64,000 nucleotides of DNA from the NCBI RefSeq assembly GCF_001403875.1, contig NZ_LN884299.1, forward strand, positions 930,117 through 994,116, given 5' to 3'. Both the position numbers and the translations under genes were made by a program. The DNA is from Paenibacillus ihumii. GTDB lineage: Bacteria > Bacillota > Bacilli > Paenibacillales > Paenibacillaceae. The stretch's first letter is position 1. Each line of letters starts with the position of its first letter. Under the pieces are notes generated by a model. That model saw nothing but the letters and a program-made list of their open reading frames with translations, was not told where the DNA came from and did no database searches. Shown here piece by piece: positions 17,487-25,750 of the stretch.

Positions 17487-17654
17487 GCTGTTATCCCTCT
17501 TTCTTTAAATGTAGGAATGATCATCCCTATTTTGTATATCGGAAAAGAGAATTTGTTTTTTTAATGGAGTCAGTTAGCTTTTACCCAGGAAGTGAATGGG
17601 CTGGGAGCTTGTAATAAATGGCCTGCTATTTCAACGATGAGTATGATAAACGGC

Positions 17655-18626
17655 TTAAAGTCCCACAGCATTTTTCGATTGCCCCTTATCTGCCCGAACA
17701 CTGCGGCCGAGCAAATAACCGACAAGGGAGGCGATCATTTGCTGAAATACCATGCCGAGTACGACCGGAACGGCAACAGGAGCGGGAAAATAAGTAACGG
17801 CCAGCACCGCCCCCGCGCTAATGTTCCGCATGCCGCCATTGAAGATGAGCGCGACTCTGTCGGGATAACTCCACCCCATGAGCTTGGAGAAGGCCAGGCC
17901 GAGCAAGTAGCCCGTAGAAGCTATGACCACGATGACGACGGCCAGACCTGCCAAATGCAGACTGAAATCCGTAAGATAGGGGGCGACGACCGAGCCGTTA
18001 ATGGCCACGATGGCGGCCATCGCGAGCTTAGAAAACGGGTTGAGCCGCGGACCCCAAATGGGTGCGATACCTCCTTTGCTCCATTCATTCAAAATCATGC
18101 CGATCAGGGAGGGCACGACGATCATCCAGAACAGGCTGCTCATCATGTCGTATACATCCAATTGCACATCGGTGCCGACGAGCAAGGATAGAATGCCGGG
18201 AACAAGGAAGGGAGCCAGCATCGTGTCAATCAGAATAATCGATAGCGTCAGGGCGATGTTACCTTTGTACATGCTGACCCATACAAAGGTGCTGACCCCC
18301 GTCGGTATGCTGGCAGCGAGGATTAGCCCAGTGATCATATACATATCTCCCGGATAGACAAGATGGCCGAAGCCCATCGCAATGAGAGGCATCGCCAGAT
18401 GCAGAATGAACAGGCAGATGATCAGGGGCAAGGGCCTCTTGAGCACATTCACAAAATCTTTAAAACCGAGGCTGATGCTTCCGGCAAAGGTCATGAATGC
18501 GAACAGCCATGGGGACAAATAAGTAAATGAAGACAGGCGGCTGCCGCAAAGGAGACCAATGACGATGCTCACCGGAGTAATTATAGGCATCAAGCGGTTC
18601 AGCAGGCGGTTCATGGATTGCAGCAT
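17655..18626 (-). CDS. Bile acid:sodium symporter (BASS) family transporter
   Basis: 323-aa integral membrane protein with nine or ten hydrophobic helices and BASS-family features: FAFMTFAGSISLGFKDF near residue 40, AASIPTGVSTFVW near 115, and FNGGMRNISAGAVLAV near 265. Members carry organic anions, including pantothenate and ketopantoate, in symport with sodium; bile acids are not implied. The neighbours give no clue to substrate. The start ATG at 18626 has a modest AAAGGACG site upstream. Confidence is high for family and low for substrate. Confidence 0.85.
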   Translation of the reverse strand: MLQSMNRLLNRLMPIITPVSIVIGLLCGSRLSSFTYLSPWLFAFMTFAGSISLGFKDFVNVLKRPLPLIICLFILHLAMPLIAMGFGHLVYPGDMYMITGLILAASIPTGVSTFVWVSMYKGNIALTLSIILIDTMLAPFLVPGILSLLVGTDVQLDVYDMMSSLFWMIVVPSLIGMILNEWSKGGIAPIWGPRLNPFSKLAMAAIVAINGSVVAPYLTDFSLHLAGLAVVIVVIASTGYLLGLAFSKLMGWSYPDRVALIFNGGMRNISAGAVLAVTYFPAPVAVPVVLGMVFQQMIASLVGYLLGRSVRADKGQSKNAVGL

Positions 18627-18674
18627 GGTTGATTACGTCCTTTTCATCAGCTAGTAGAGTGGATTGTTTAGTTT

Positions 18675-18715
18675 AAGACGGGAGCTGCTAAATAAGGTGA
18701 AGCAGCTCCCGTCTT
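18675..18715. terminator. Strong hairpin between two divergent genes
   Basis: AAGACGGGAGCTGCT (18675-18689) and its exact complement (18701-18715) form a 15-bp stem with an 11-base loop, followed by TTATATTA. It lies upstream of both divergent genes, so it ends neither. It could terminate an unannotated transcript, act as an attenuator in a leader RNA, or be a small palindromic repeat. Confidence 0.6.
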
Positions 18716-18922
18716 TTATATTAAAGGAAAGAAGAGGATGTTTAAACAGAAATGCTGTATTGATTTCGGAATGAGCTGTTTTGCCTGATTGCCTGTTATG
18801 TCATGTCCAGAAATTTAATAATTTAATAACATGTCCCGGACTCTACCATGACAATCGTAAGTTACGGTTGATATGTACATATTTTTGTATAAATCTGAAT
18901 TCATGCCAGCAGGAGGAGAATT

Positions 18923-20719
18923 ATGTTTAAGTTGAAGCCGTCGAACAAAAAACGAATCGTTGTATCCTTAGCGGTATGTTTGCTGTCAGGGAGCCTTGGC
19001 GGAGGAGCAGGGGCAAGCGCCGTGGCAATCCCCGAATCGGTAGCTCCGCCGAAGCCGTCATGGGGTTACTTTGTGGACCATTACAAAAATAATGATAAAG
19101 ATCATTTATCGGCCGTCTTCAATCCCGCGATTGGAGTTCTATCGGAATATCACAAGCTCTGGACTCCCGGGGACAGCTGGGATACGGGAAGCAAATTGAA
19201 CAATGCGCTGCTGGACGCCAATATCCAGAAGGTCGTCGAAATCACTGCCAACCGGACGGTTGAAGAGGCGGAAGCCGCCTATTACGATGACCGCCGCAAG
19301 CAAAGCTACAGCGTCATTGAAGGATTAGGCCCCCTTACCGATATCTACCGCGTCAAAGCAGGAGCTAGGACGACGATCAAAAGCATTCCGGCCGACGCTA
19401 CCCGTAAAAAATATGACGATGAGGGGACGAATTCGGGCATTCCCGAATCATCGCTTGGCAGTATTGTCAGCTTAGTCGATACGCTGCGCGGCAGCTATTC
19501 TTCGACGAATCCTGCGAAGAGCTATTACAACTATGCCCGCCCTTTCCGCTGGAATGACCATGTAGCTGTCCTGCCAACTCTTGTTCCAGCTCAAAACCCC
19601 GATCCAAGCAATGACGGCGGCTATCCCAGCGGTCACACGAATGCGGCATATTTGACGGCCTACGCGATGGCTTATGCCATCCCGGAGCGTTACCAAGAGC
19701 TGCTCACCCGCGCGTCGGAGCTTGGGCATAATCGGATTGTCGCAGGCATGCATTCGCCATTTGACGTCATGGGAGGGCGGGTCATGGCGACAGCGCTAGC
19801 TGCGGCAATCCTGAATGATCCGGCCAACAGCAGCCTGAAGAAGGCGGCCTACGAGGAGGCGCACAATATATTGCTCGCTCATACGGGGGCAGCGGCAGAT
19901 CGTTTCAGCGATTATGCTGCGAACAAGCAGAACTTTACGAAGCGGTTGACTTATGATTTTCCACAGGCAGGGCCAACAGGCAAGCCGGCTGTCGTGCCGA
20001 AAGGAGCGGAGGTGCTGTTGGAGACGCGATTGCCATACCTGGACGATACGCAGCGCCGCTGGGTGCTGGCTACAACGGCTCTCCCTTCTGGATATCCCGT
20101 GCTGGATGACGAGGAAGGCTGGGGGCGTCTCAATCTCTTTGCAGCAGCGGATGGATACGGCGCATTTGCAGGTGACGTTACGGCAACAATGGATTCTACA
20201 CAAGGCGGCTTTCATGCAGAGGACCGCTGGCGTAATGACATCTCCGGCATAGGCAGGCTGATTAAGAAAGGGACAGGCACATTAAAACTGGAAGGCAGCA
20301 ATATGTATTCCGGGGGAACGCGGATCGACGGAGGGACGCTTGTTGGCGAATCCGAAACGGCGTTCGGCCTCGGGGACGTGTCCAATCAGGGAGGCACTCT
20401 CGTGGTTGCCAATGCTTCCGGCAAGCTGACGATCGGAGGAAGCTTCAAGCAGTCTGAGCAAGGAACACTGGAGCTTCGCCTTGACGGCCCAAATGATGGG
20501 CTGCGGATTAAGGGAAGCGCATCGTACGCAGGAAAGCTGCGGGTAAATTTTGCAAAGGGTTACGTGCCTAAGGGCGTCATCACGATTATTACGGACGGCA
20601 GTCCGGATAAAAATGGAGAATTTGCAACGGTAGAGACCGCCGGATTGCCGAGCGGTTATAAAGTTCAGACGATCTACAACGGTTATAGCGTTCAGTTGAA
20701 GGTGCATGCGGGCAAGTAG
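18923..20719 (+). CDS. Secreted PAP2-type acid phosphatase with autotransporter-like beta-strand repeat
   Basis: 598-aa exported phosphatase. A signal peptide ends near residue 35 (AGASA). The PAP2/class A acid phosphatase signature is complete: K199-x6-R206-P207, P235-S-G-H238, and R271-x5-H277-x3-D281 (an N replaces the usual S before R271). After the catalytic domain (to about residue 430), a stretch around 430-515 reads IKKGTGTLKLEGSNMYSGGTRIDGGTL-like, matching the autotransporter-associated beta-strand repeat. The remaining tail is YVPKGVITIITDG-like. RBS is AGGAGGAG. It probably dephosphorylates extracellular esters. The repeat is usual in Gram-negative autotransporters and is odd here; no translocator barrel is present. 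Confidence 0.85.
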   Translation: MFKLKPSNKKRIVVSLAVCLLSGSLGGGAGASAVAIPESVAPPKPSWGYFVDHYKNNDKDHLSAVFNPAIGVLSEYHKLWTPGDSWDTGSKLNNALLDANIQKVVEITANRTVEEAEAAYYDDRRKQSYSVIEGLGPLTDIYRVKAGARTTIKSIPADATRKKYDDEGTNSGIPESSLGSIVSLVDTLRGSYSSTNPAKSYYNYARPFRWNDHVAVLPTLVPAQNPDPSNDGGYPSGHTNAAYLTAYAMAYAIPERYQELLTRASELGHNRIVAGMHSPFDVMGGRVMATALAAAILNDPANSSLKKAAYEEAHNILLAHTGAAADRFSDYAANKQNFTKRLTYDFPQAGPTGKPAVVPKGAEVLLETRLPYLDDTQRRWVLATTALPSGYPVLDDEEGWGRLNLFAAADGYGAFAGDVTATMDSTQGGFHAEDRWRNDISGIGRLIKKGTGTLKLEGSNMYSGGTRIDGGTLVGESETAFGLGDVSNQGGTLVVANASGKLTIGGSFKQSEQGTLELRLDGPNDGLRIKGSASYAGKLRVNFAKGYVPKGVITIITDGSPDKNGEFATVETAGLPSGYKVQTIYNGYSVQLKVHAGK

Positions 20720-20760
20720 TTTTTGATGCCATCTAGGCATCGTCCAAACGAAACTGGAAA

Positions 20761-20797
20761 AGCCAATCTACGGTCTTCTCAACCCCGTAGATTGGCT
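20761..20797 (+). terminator. Terminator-like hairpin between convergent genes
   Basis: AGCCAATCTACGG (20761-20773) pairs exactly with CCGTAGATTGGCT (20785-20797) around an 11-base loop, followed by ATATG. It lies between the phosphatase and the convergent serine hydrolase and may serve both strands. The T run is weak. Confidence 0.7.
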
Positions 20798-20849
20798 ATA
20801 TGCATTTAAAATAATCTATCATTACGCTCTATTCTGCTGCTGTATAGGG

Positions 20850-22010
20850 TTACAAGCTGCCATAAGCCGCTGCGCGGACGCGAAGATGGTGATACTCCTC
20901 CATGTTAGGGAATAATTGATGCATGTACACGACCGAGAAACCTTCGCTTGGATCGATAGAAGTCCAGGTGCCCGCGGCGCCGGTCCAGCCGAATTCACCG
21001 ATGGAGCTGTTGGAGTGGCCGGCCGCCGGATCCATCATGGTTCTGACGCCAAGCCCATAGCCGTAACCAGCAAGGTAGGAATTGTGGAAGTCGGCCAACT
21101 GTCTGTCATTTAAATGATTAGTCCGCATTAGATCGATCGTTTTCCGGCCGATGATTCGCTCACCCTTCCAAACTCCGCCGTTGGCCAGCATTTGCGTGAA
21201 GGCCAGATAATCCTTCAAGTTGGAGTATAGTCCGACACCGCCGCCCTCATAAATAGAGTCTGCCTGATGATGCTCATCAAGCCAGCCGGGAACCTCCTGC
21301 AGAGATCCATCTGCGGCAGGGCTATAACAGGAAGCCATCCGCTCCTCGATATTATCGCGATAACGGTATCCTGTGCTGGTCATTCCCAGCGGGCTGAACA
21401 GCTCCTCCTGCAAAAACTGGCCCAGCGATTTGCCGGAAATGACCTCGATCAAAGCGCCGACCAAGTCGTGCCCGTACCCGTAAAGCCACTGTGTGCCCGG
21501 TTCAAAGGCCAGCGGAACCTGAGCTGCGGCTTTGGCTTCGGTGAGCAGGCTGTATTTTCCATGCTCCTCCTTTAGCTTCTGCTGCAGATCTCTTAGCTGC
21601 CGGGCCGATTCGGATTCCCCGAAGGGGTAAGGAATTCCTGCGGTCATGCAGAACGCGTCTTTGATAAGAATCGGGTTTTTGGCGGCTTCCATATAGATTT
21701 CGCCGTTCGGTTTGGTCTTGACGACCTGCGGATTTTTAAATTCGGGAATGTATTCATGCAGCGGCTCATTCAGGAGAAAATGTCCTCTTTCGAAGAGCAT
21801 CATGGCTGCGGTACATACGACGACTTTTGTCATAGAGAACAACCGGAACACCGTTTCGTCAGATATCGGGATTTCCTTGCTTACATTGGCATAACCGTGA
21901 TAGCCTTCATACAAAATTTCCCCATGTCTTGCTACAGCGCAGGCACAGCCAGCAAGATTCTTCTTCGTAAAGCCGTCCAGCATTGCGTCCAGATGCCGAA
22001 AATCTCCCAT
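20850..22010 (-). CDS. Serine hydrolase of the beta-lactamase/esterase (class C-like) family
   Basis: 386-aa protein of the beta-lactamase fold serine hydrolases. The nucleophile motif is S59-M-T-K62 (FRLFSMTK). The second motif is Y177-G-Y (LYGYGHDLVG) in place of YxN, and a WTGAAGTW stretch near residue 345 fits the third motif region. No signal peptide is visible, so it is likely a cytoplasmic esterase or peptidase of the EstB type and not an antibiotic-resistance enzyme. The start ATG 22010 gives the typical N terminus MGDFRHLDAMLDGF. The neighbouring MocR gene is co-directional, 122 bases upstream, but no functional link is clear. Confidence 0.82.
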   Translation of the reverse strand: MGDFRHLDAMLDGFTKKNLAGCACAVARHGEILYEGYHGYANVSKEIPISDETVFRLFSMTKVVVCTAAMMLFERGHFLLNEPLHEYIPEFKNPQVVKTKPNGEIYMEAAKNPILIKDAFCMTAGIPYPFGESESARQLRDLQQKLKEEHGKYSLLTEAKAAAQVPLAFEPGTQWLYGYGHDLVGALIEVISGKSLGQFLQEELFSPLGMTSTGYRYRDNIEERMASCYSPAADGSLQEVPGWLDEHHQADSIYEGGGVGLYSNLKDYLAFTQMLANGGVWKGERIIGRKTIDLMRTNHLNDRQLADFHNSYLAGYGYGLGVRTMMDPAAGHSNSSIGEFGWTGAAGTWTSIDPSEGFSVVYMHQLFPNMEEYHHLRVRAAAYGSL

Positions 22011-22132
22011 CCCAAGTCCTCCGTTTCATTGATTTTAATCATCATACCGTTAAAAAAGTCCATAAATCCATGAATAAAGTCATCATACTGCAAACATGAG
22101 AAATTCGCCAATAGGAGAGAAAAGATAATCAA

Positions 22133-23542
22133 TTATTTACCGGTCATTCCCCAGGCTTCGCCTAGCTTGGCAATTCCCGTTTGTATTTCATCCTCCGACA
22201 AGCTTCCAAATCCAATTAATACAGTAGAGGTCATGGCCTTTTTAGGATTCAGCCAATAGACGGAGGTCGGATAGACTTTAACTCCTGCATGTTCAGCAGT
22301 AAGAACTAACTGTTCTTCACTCATATTATTTTTAACCTTTAGCAATACATGGAGGCCTGAACCTTGCCCGATGATCTCTGCATTTTGCTCGAAAACAGAC
22401 TTTATAGAATGCAGTAAAATTTCATATTTACGTTGATATAGGGAGCGCATTTTGCGAATATGACCTGCAAAATCCTGCGATTCCATAAACAACTGCAATG
22501 TCATTTGCAGGATCGGTGATGATAGCTGGTTATAGCCATGTTTTTTACGCTGAAAGTGCTCTAATAAAGGCTGCGGCAAGACCAGGTAACTGATTCTGAT
22601 ATGAGGAGTCAGAACCCTTGAAAAAGTTCCTATGTAAATTACCTTTTCATGTTCATCGAGGCTTTGCAATGAGGGGAGAGGCCGGCTGTTATAGCGGAAT
22701 TCCCCGTCATAGTCGTTTTCTATAATATAAGCCTGCTGTTCCTTAGCCCATTGCAGCAGTCTCCGTCGTTTTTCCATGGGCAAAGTCATGCCGAAAGGAA
22801 ACTGGTGCGAAGGGGTCACATAAACCGCTTGGGCCTTGCTTTGATATAACTCGTCTATGCTGATGCCATCCTTCTCAAGCGCAAGCGGACAAAAGGAAAT
22901 TGAAGATAATTGATCGAAAATTCCCTTTACTCCTACATTGACTGCTTCCTCTGTGGCCACAACGGCCACTTCATCCTTAAATAGCTGAAATAACAAGCCT
23001 AAGGAATGATATGTGCCGGCCCCGATGATAATTTGCTCTGGCTCACAGCGGACACCGCGCATTTGATGCAAATACGATGCGATTTCTCTTCGCAACCCCG
23101 GCATGCCTTGGAGATCTCCGGATTGAAGCAGTTGAAGGTTTTCAGGCGTTAAGCATGCGTTGTTTAGCTTGTTCCACTTTTTGTAGGGGAAGTGAACTAG
23201 ATCGGTCTTGTCATAGTGAAAATCCAGAATATTGCTCTGAGGTGTGTCTTTTATCAAAGCTGTATTAGTTTCGTGTGTTACGGACAAATGCTCATTAAAT
23301 GAAGCGACATAGAAACCGCTCCGGGGCTTGCTCGTGACATACCCCTCTGCAAGCAGCAGCTCGTAGCAATCTGCAACGGGTGTTCTGCTTATTTCTAAAT
23401 AGGCAGACAGATTTCTAACCGATGGCAGCCTTGTGTTCTCTTTAATTCTTCCTGATACTATTTCATCGCGTATATATTGGTACAGCTGTAGATACAGAGG
23501 GGCTTTGGATCCTTCCTCCAGGCTAGGTATTAATTGAATCAC
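22133..23542 (-). CDS. MocR/GabR-type regulator with a substituted PLP lysine
   Basis: 469-aa fusion of a GntR winged helix (about residues 1-80; YIRDEIVSGRIKENTRLPSVRNLS) to an aminotransferase-fold domain (about 110-465). Such proteins bind PLP through a lysine in GTFSK and use it as effector. Here the motif reads GTFSRVLTPHIRISY, with codon AGG at 22616-22618 giving R309 in place of lysine, so an internal aldimine cannot form there. The rest of the PLP pocket, such as ENDYDGEFRY, is kept. It is divergent from the HisC-like aminotransferase 159 bases away, which it probably regulates, by a PLP-independent or altered mechanism (inference). Confidence 0.88.
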   Translation of the reverse strand: MIQLIPSLEEGSKAPLYLQLYQYIRDEIVSGRIKENTRLPSVRNLSAYLEISRTPVADCYELLLAEGYVTSKPRSGFYVASFNEHLSVTHETNTALIKDTPQSNILDFHYDKTDLVHFPYKKWNKLNNACLTPENLQLLQSGDLQGMPGLRREIASYLHQMRGVRCEPEQIIIGAGTYHSLGLLFQLFKDEVAVVATEEAVNVGVKGIFDQLSSISFCPLALEKDGISIDELYQSKAQAVYVTPSHQFPFGMTLPMEKRRRLLQWAKEQQAYIIENDYDGEFRYNSRPLPSLQSLDEHEKVIYIGTFSRVLTPHIRISYLVLPQPLLEHFQRKKHGYNQLSSPILQMTLQLFMESQDFAGHIRKMRSLYQRKYEILLHSIKSVFEQNAEIIGQGSGLHVLLKVKNNMSEEQLVLTAEHAGVKVYPTSVYWLNPKKAMTSTVLIGFGSLSEDEIQTGIAKLGEAWGMTGK

Positions 23543-23701
23543 AAGGCTGACTCCTTTCCTGCTAGATCAATCTGACATCTAAAATTTACAAGATCTGACC
23601 ATTTAACATTATTCCATCTCCAGATATCGTTATCATAATCTCTCTTGCAAGTGAAGTACATAGCTGTTGAATTTATTAATGGACGATAAGGAGTGGTGCA
23701 A

Positions 23702-24760
23702 ATGCCGATCATTCTCGATCATATTGAGCGAATGAAACCGTATGTTACTGCTAAACAGCCAACGGAAAGCAGCGGAGCGATCAAGCTTCATCTAAATGAA
23801 AATCCGTATCCGCCTTCCAAGGAGGTAATTAAAGTTCTCAAGGAGATGGATGAGGAAAGTCTGCGCTTGTATCCGGATGGACTTTGTGAAGAGCTTCGAA
23901 ATGAACTGGCCCAGAGGCATCAGGTCCAACCGGAGCAGATTTTGTGCGGAAACGGTTCAAGTGAAATTATTACACTTATTTTTCAAGCCTGCATTAATGC
24001 CGGGTCCAGAATTGCGATGCCTGATCCATCATTTGCTTTTTATCGTACCGCTGCTGCGGTTAGACAAGCACAGGTGGTTAACATTCCAACGAGAGAGGAT
24101 TTTTCAATTGATATTAATTTATTGATAGATAGCGGTGCTGATGTCACGGTTCTTGTTAACCCGAATGCTCCTACAGGACGTTGTCTCCCCTATTCGGAGG
24201 TGAAGAGGCTGGTACATGGATTCTCCGGATTGGTCATCATTGATGAAGCCTACATTGATTTTGCCGATGAGGCCGCTTCTGCAGTACCGCTAATTTCAAG
24301 CTGCAACAATGTCATTGTGGTAAGGACATTTTCGAAGTCCTATTCGCTGTGTGGAGTACGAGTGGGCTATTGTTTTGCCGATGAAGAGATCATCGGTGCC
24401 TTGCTCAAGGTAAAGACGGCTTATAATGTGAACTGGCTCAGCCAAAAGCTTGCCTTAGCCGCATTATGCGATCAGAATGACCTGGCAGAGAAGACATCTG
24501 CCATCCGAAGAAATCGTGATATTTTATCGATCAAGCTTCAAGCTATGGGCTTTGCAGTCATTCCGTCACAGACTAACTTTGTTCTATGCACTCCCCCCGA
24601 ACAGATGAATGCTAAGGAACTATACGAGCGCCTGCTTGAAAAACATATCTATGTACGGTATTTTGAACAACCCCGGCTTGAGGATAAACTCCGCATATCC
24701 ATCGGCACAAGAGCCGAAATAGAACTGCTGTGTGAGGAAATTGAACGGCTGCTTAATTGA
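23702..24760 (+). CDS. HisC-like (histidinol-phosphate type) aminotransferase
   Basis: 352-aa class I/II PLP aminotransferase of the HisC group. Motifs: LHLNENPYPPS at the N terminus, CGNGSSEIITLIFQA, NPNAPTGRCLP, DEAYIDFADE, and the lysine site RTFSKSYSLCGVRVGY with an intact lysine. ATG 23702 is chosen because AAGGAG at 23688-23693 is 8 bases upstream; two GTG codons at 23693 and 23696 overlap that site. It is not in a histidine operon. Position opposite a MocR regulator suggests a special transamination, with histidinol phosphate or another amino acid phosphate as possible substrate. sigK follows 125 bases later. Confidence 0.8.
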   Translation: MPIILDHIERMKPYVTAKQPTESSGAIKLHLNENPYPPSKEVIKVLKEMDEESLRLYPDGLCEELRNELAQRHQVQPEQILCGNGSSEIITLIFQACINAGSRIAMPDPSFAFYRTAAAVRQAQVVNIPTREDFSIDINLLIDSGADVTVLVNPNAPTGRCLPYSEVKRLVHGFSGLVIIDEAYIDFADEAASAVPLISSCNNVIVVRTFSKSYSLCGVRVGYCFADEEIIGALLKVKTAYNVNWLSQKLALAALCDQNDLAEKTSAIRRNRDILSIKLQAMGFAVIPSQTNFVLCTPPEQMNAKELYERLLEKHIYVRYFEQPRLEDKLRISIGTRAEIELLCEEIERLLN

Positions 24761-24804
24761 AGCGAGATACTTTCCCCGTACATGCACATCTAGGCCAGTG
24801 CCCA

Positions 24805-24812
24805 CATACAAT
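24805..24812 (+). promoter_or_regulatory. Candidate sigma-E minus-10 element for sigK
   Basis: CATACAAT at 24805-24812 matches the sigma-E minus-10 consensus exactly and lies 74 bases before the sigK ATG. Upstream the minus-35 region (ending near 24789) is weak. sigK is known to be transcribed by sigma-E in related sporulating bacteria, so the assignment is plausible. Confidence 0.45.
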
Positions 24813-24885
24813 GTAGAACTGAACTTCATTGTGAGCTGGAGCGGGGCGTTCCCCTTCGGCCAATCGACGTGGGGGTGCTTTGTAC

Positions 24886-25581
24886 ATGGAATTATTTTCT
24901 GCGATTGCCTTGTTCGTGAAACAGCTGACTTTGCTTGTGTCTTATGTGAAAAACAATGCGTTTCCCCAGCCATTGACGGAGGAGGAGGAAGCGAAGCATC
25001 TTCAGCTCATGGCTGAAGGAGATGCTGTATCCCGAAATATGCTGATTGAGCATAATCTGCGGCTGGTGGCTCATATCGTCAAGAAATTCGATAATACCGG
25101 CGAGGATCTGGAGGATCTGATCTCGATCGGGACGATCGGTTTGATTAAAGCCATTGAGAGCTTCCGGCCGAACAAAGGGACCAAGCTGGCGACATTTGCG
25201 GCGCGCTGTATTGAGAACGAGATACTGATGCATCTCCGGTCGTTGAAGAAGACGCGTAAAGATGTGTCGCTGCACGATCCGATTGGAACGGATAAAGAGG
25301 GTAATGAAATCACACTCATAGATATTCTGGGAACGGAAGCCGACGACGTAGTGGACCGGGTTCAGCTGAAGATGGAGAAGAGCAAAATCTATCAAAACCT
25401 CGATATTCTCGAGGCCAGGGAGCAGGAGGTCATTAAGGGTCGCTTTGGTCTCGAGCATGGAGGCGAGGAGCGGACGCAGCGTGAAATCGCCAAGGAGCTG
25501 GGGATTAGCCGGAGCTATGTGTCGCGGATTGAGAAAAGGGCGCTGATGAAGCTGTATCATGAGTTTTATAAGAAAAAATAA
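24886..25581 (+). CDS. sigK: Sporulation mother-cell sigma factor SigK (pro-sigma-K)
   Basis: 231-aa intact pro-sigma-K. The hydrophobic pro-sequence ([22 protein letters not shown]-like) precedes conserved region 2 ([53 protein letters not shown]) and region 4 ([35 protein letters not shown]). ATG 24886 is chosen, with GGGGGTG upstream; a TTG two codons earlier is possible. Unlike in Bacillus subtilis the gene is not interrupted by an element. Two partial copies occur at 53.2 and 63.3 kb in the same orientation, homologous from K66 onward, which makes this locus a probable recombination or integration point. Confidence 0.96.
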   Translation: MELFSAIALFVKQLTLLVSYVKNNAFPQPLTEEEEAKHLQLMAEGDAVSRNMLIEHNLRLVAHIVKKFDNTGEDLEDLISIGTIGLIKAIESFRPNKGTKLATFAARCIENEILMHLRSLKKTRKDVSLHDPIGTDKEGNEITLIDILGTEADDVVDRVQLKMEKSKIYQNLDILEAREQEVIKGRFGLEHGGEERTQREIAKELGISRSYVSRIEKRALMKLYHEFYKKK

Positions 25582-25678
25582 CGAGATGGATGAATCGTTT
25601 AAAAGAATTGTTTTTCAGTAATAGACTGCTTGATTTGAAAAAATGTATATTTGAAAACAACGAGCAGTTATATAATAG

Positions 25679-25723
25679 CAAACAAACCAGCTGGCAAAAG
25701 GGACTGCCAAGCTGGCTTGTTTG
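25679..25723. terminator. Bidirectional terminator between sigK and the convergent binding-protein gene
   Basis: CAAACAAACCAGC-TGGCA pairs with TGCCA-AGCTGG-TTGTTTG across an 8-base loop (25679-25723), allowing one bulge and one mismatch. It is flanked by T-rich sequence on both strands and lies between convergent genes. Confidence 0.8.
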
Positions 25724-25750
25724 TCGAATTTTAAAATTGAAGTGATTTGA

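Noticed and set aside
20850-22010. Antibiotic-resistance beta-lactamase
   Set aside because: No signal peptide, YGY instead of YxN and a general esterase-like layout point to a housekeeping serine hydrolase.
24886-25581. sigK split by a skin-type element
   Set aside because: The gene is continuous from pro-sequence to stop; no recombinase is present within the window.
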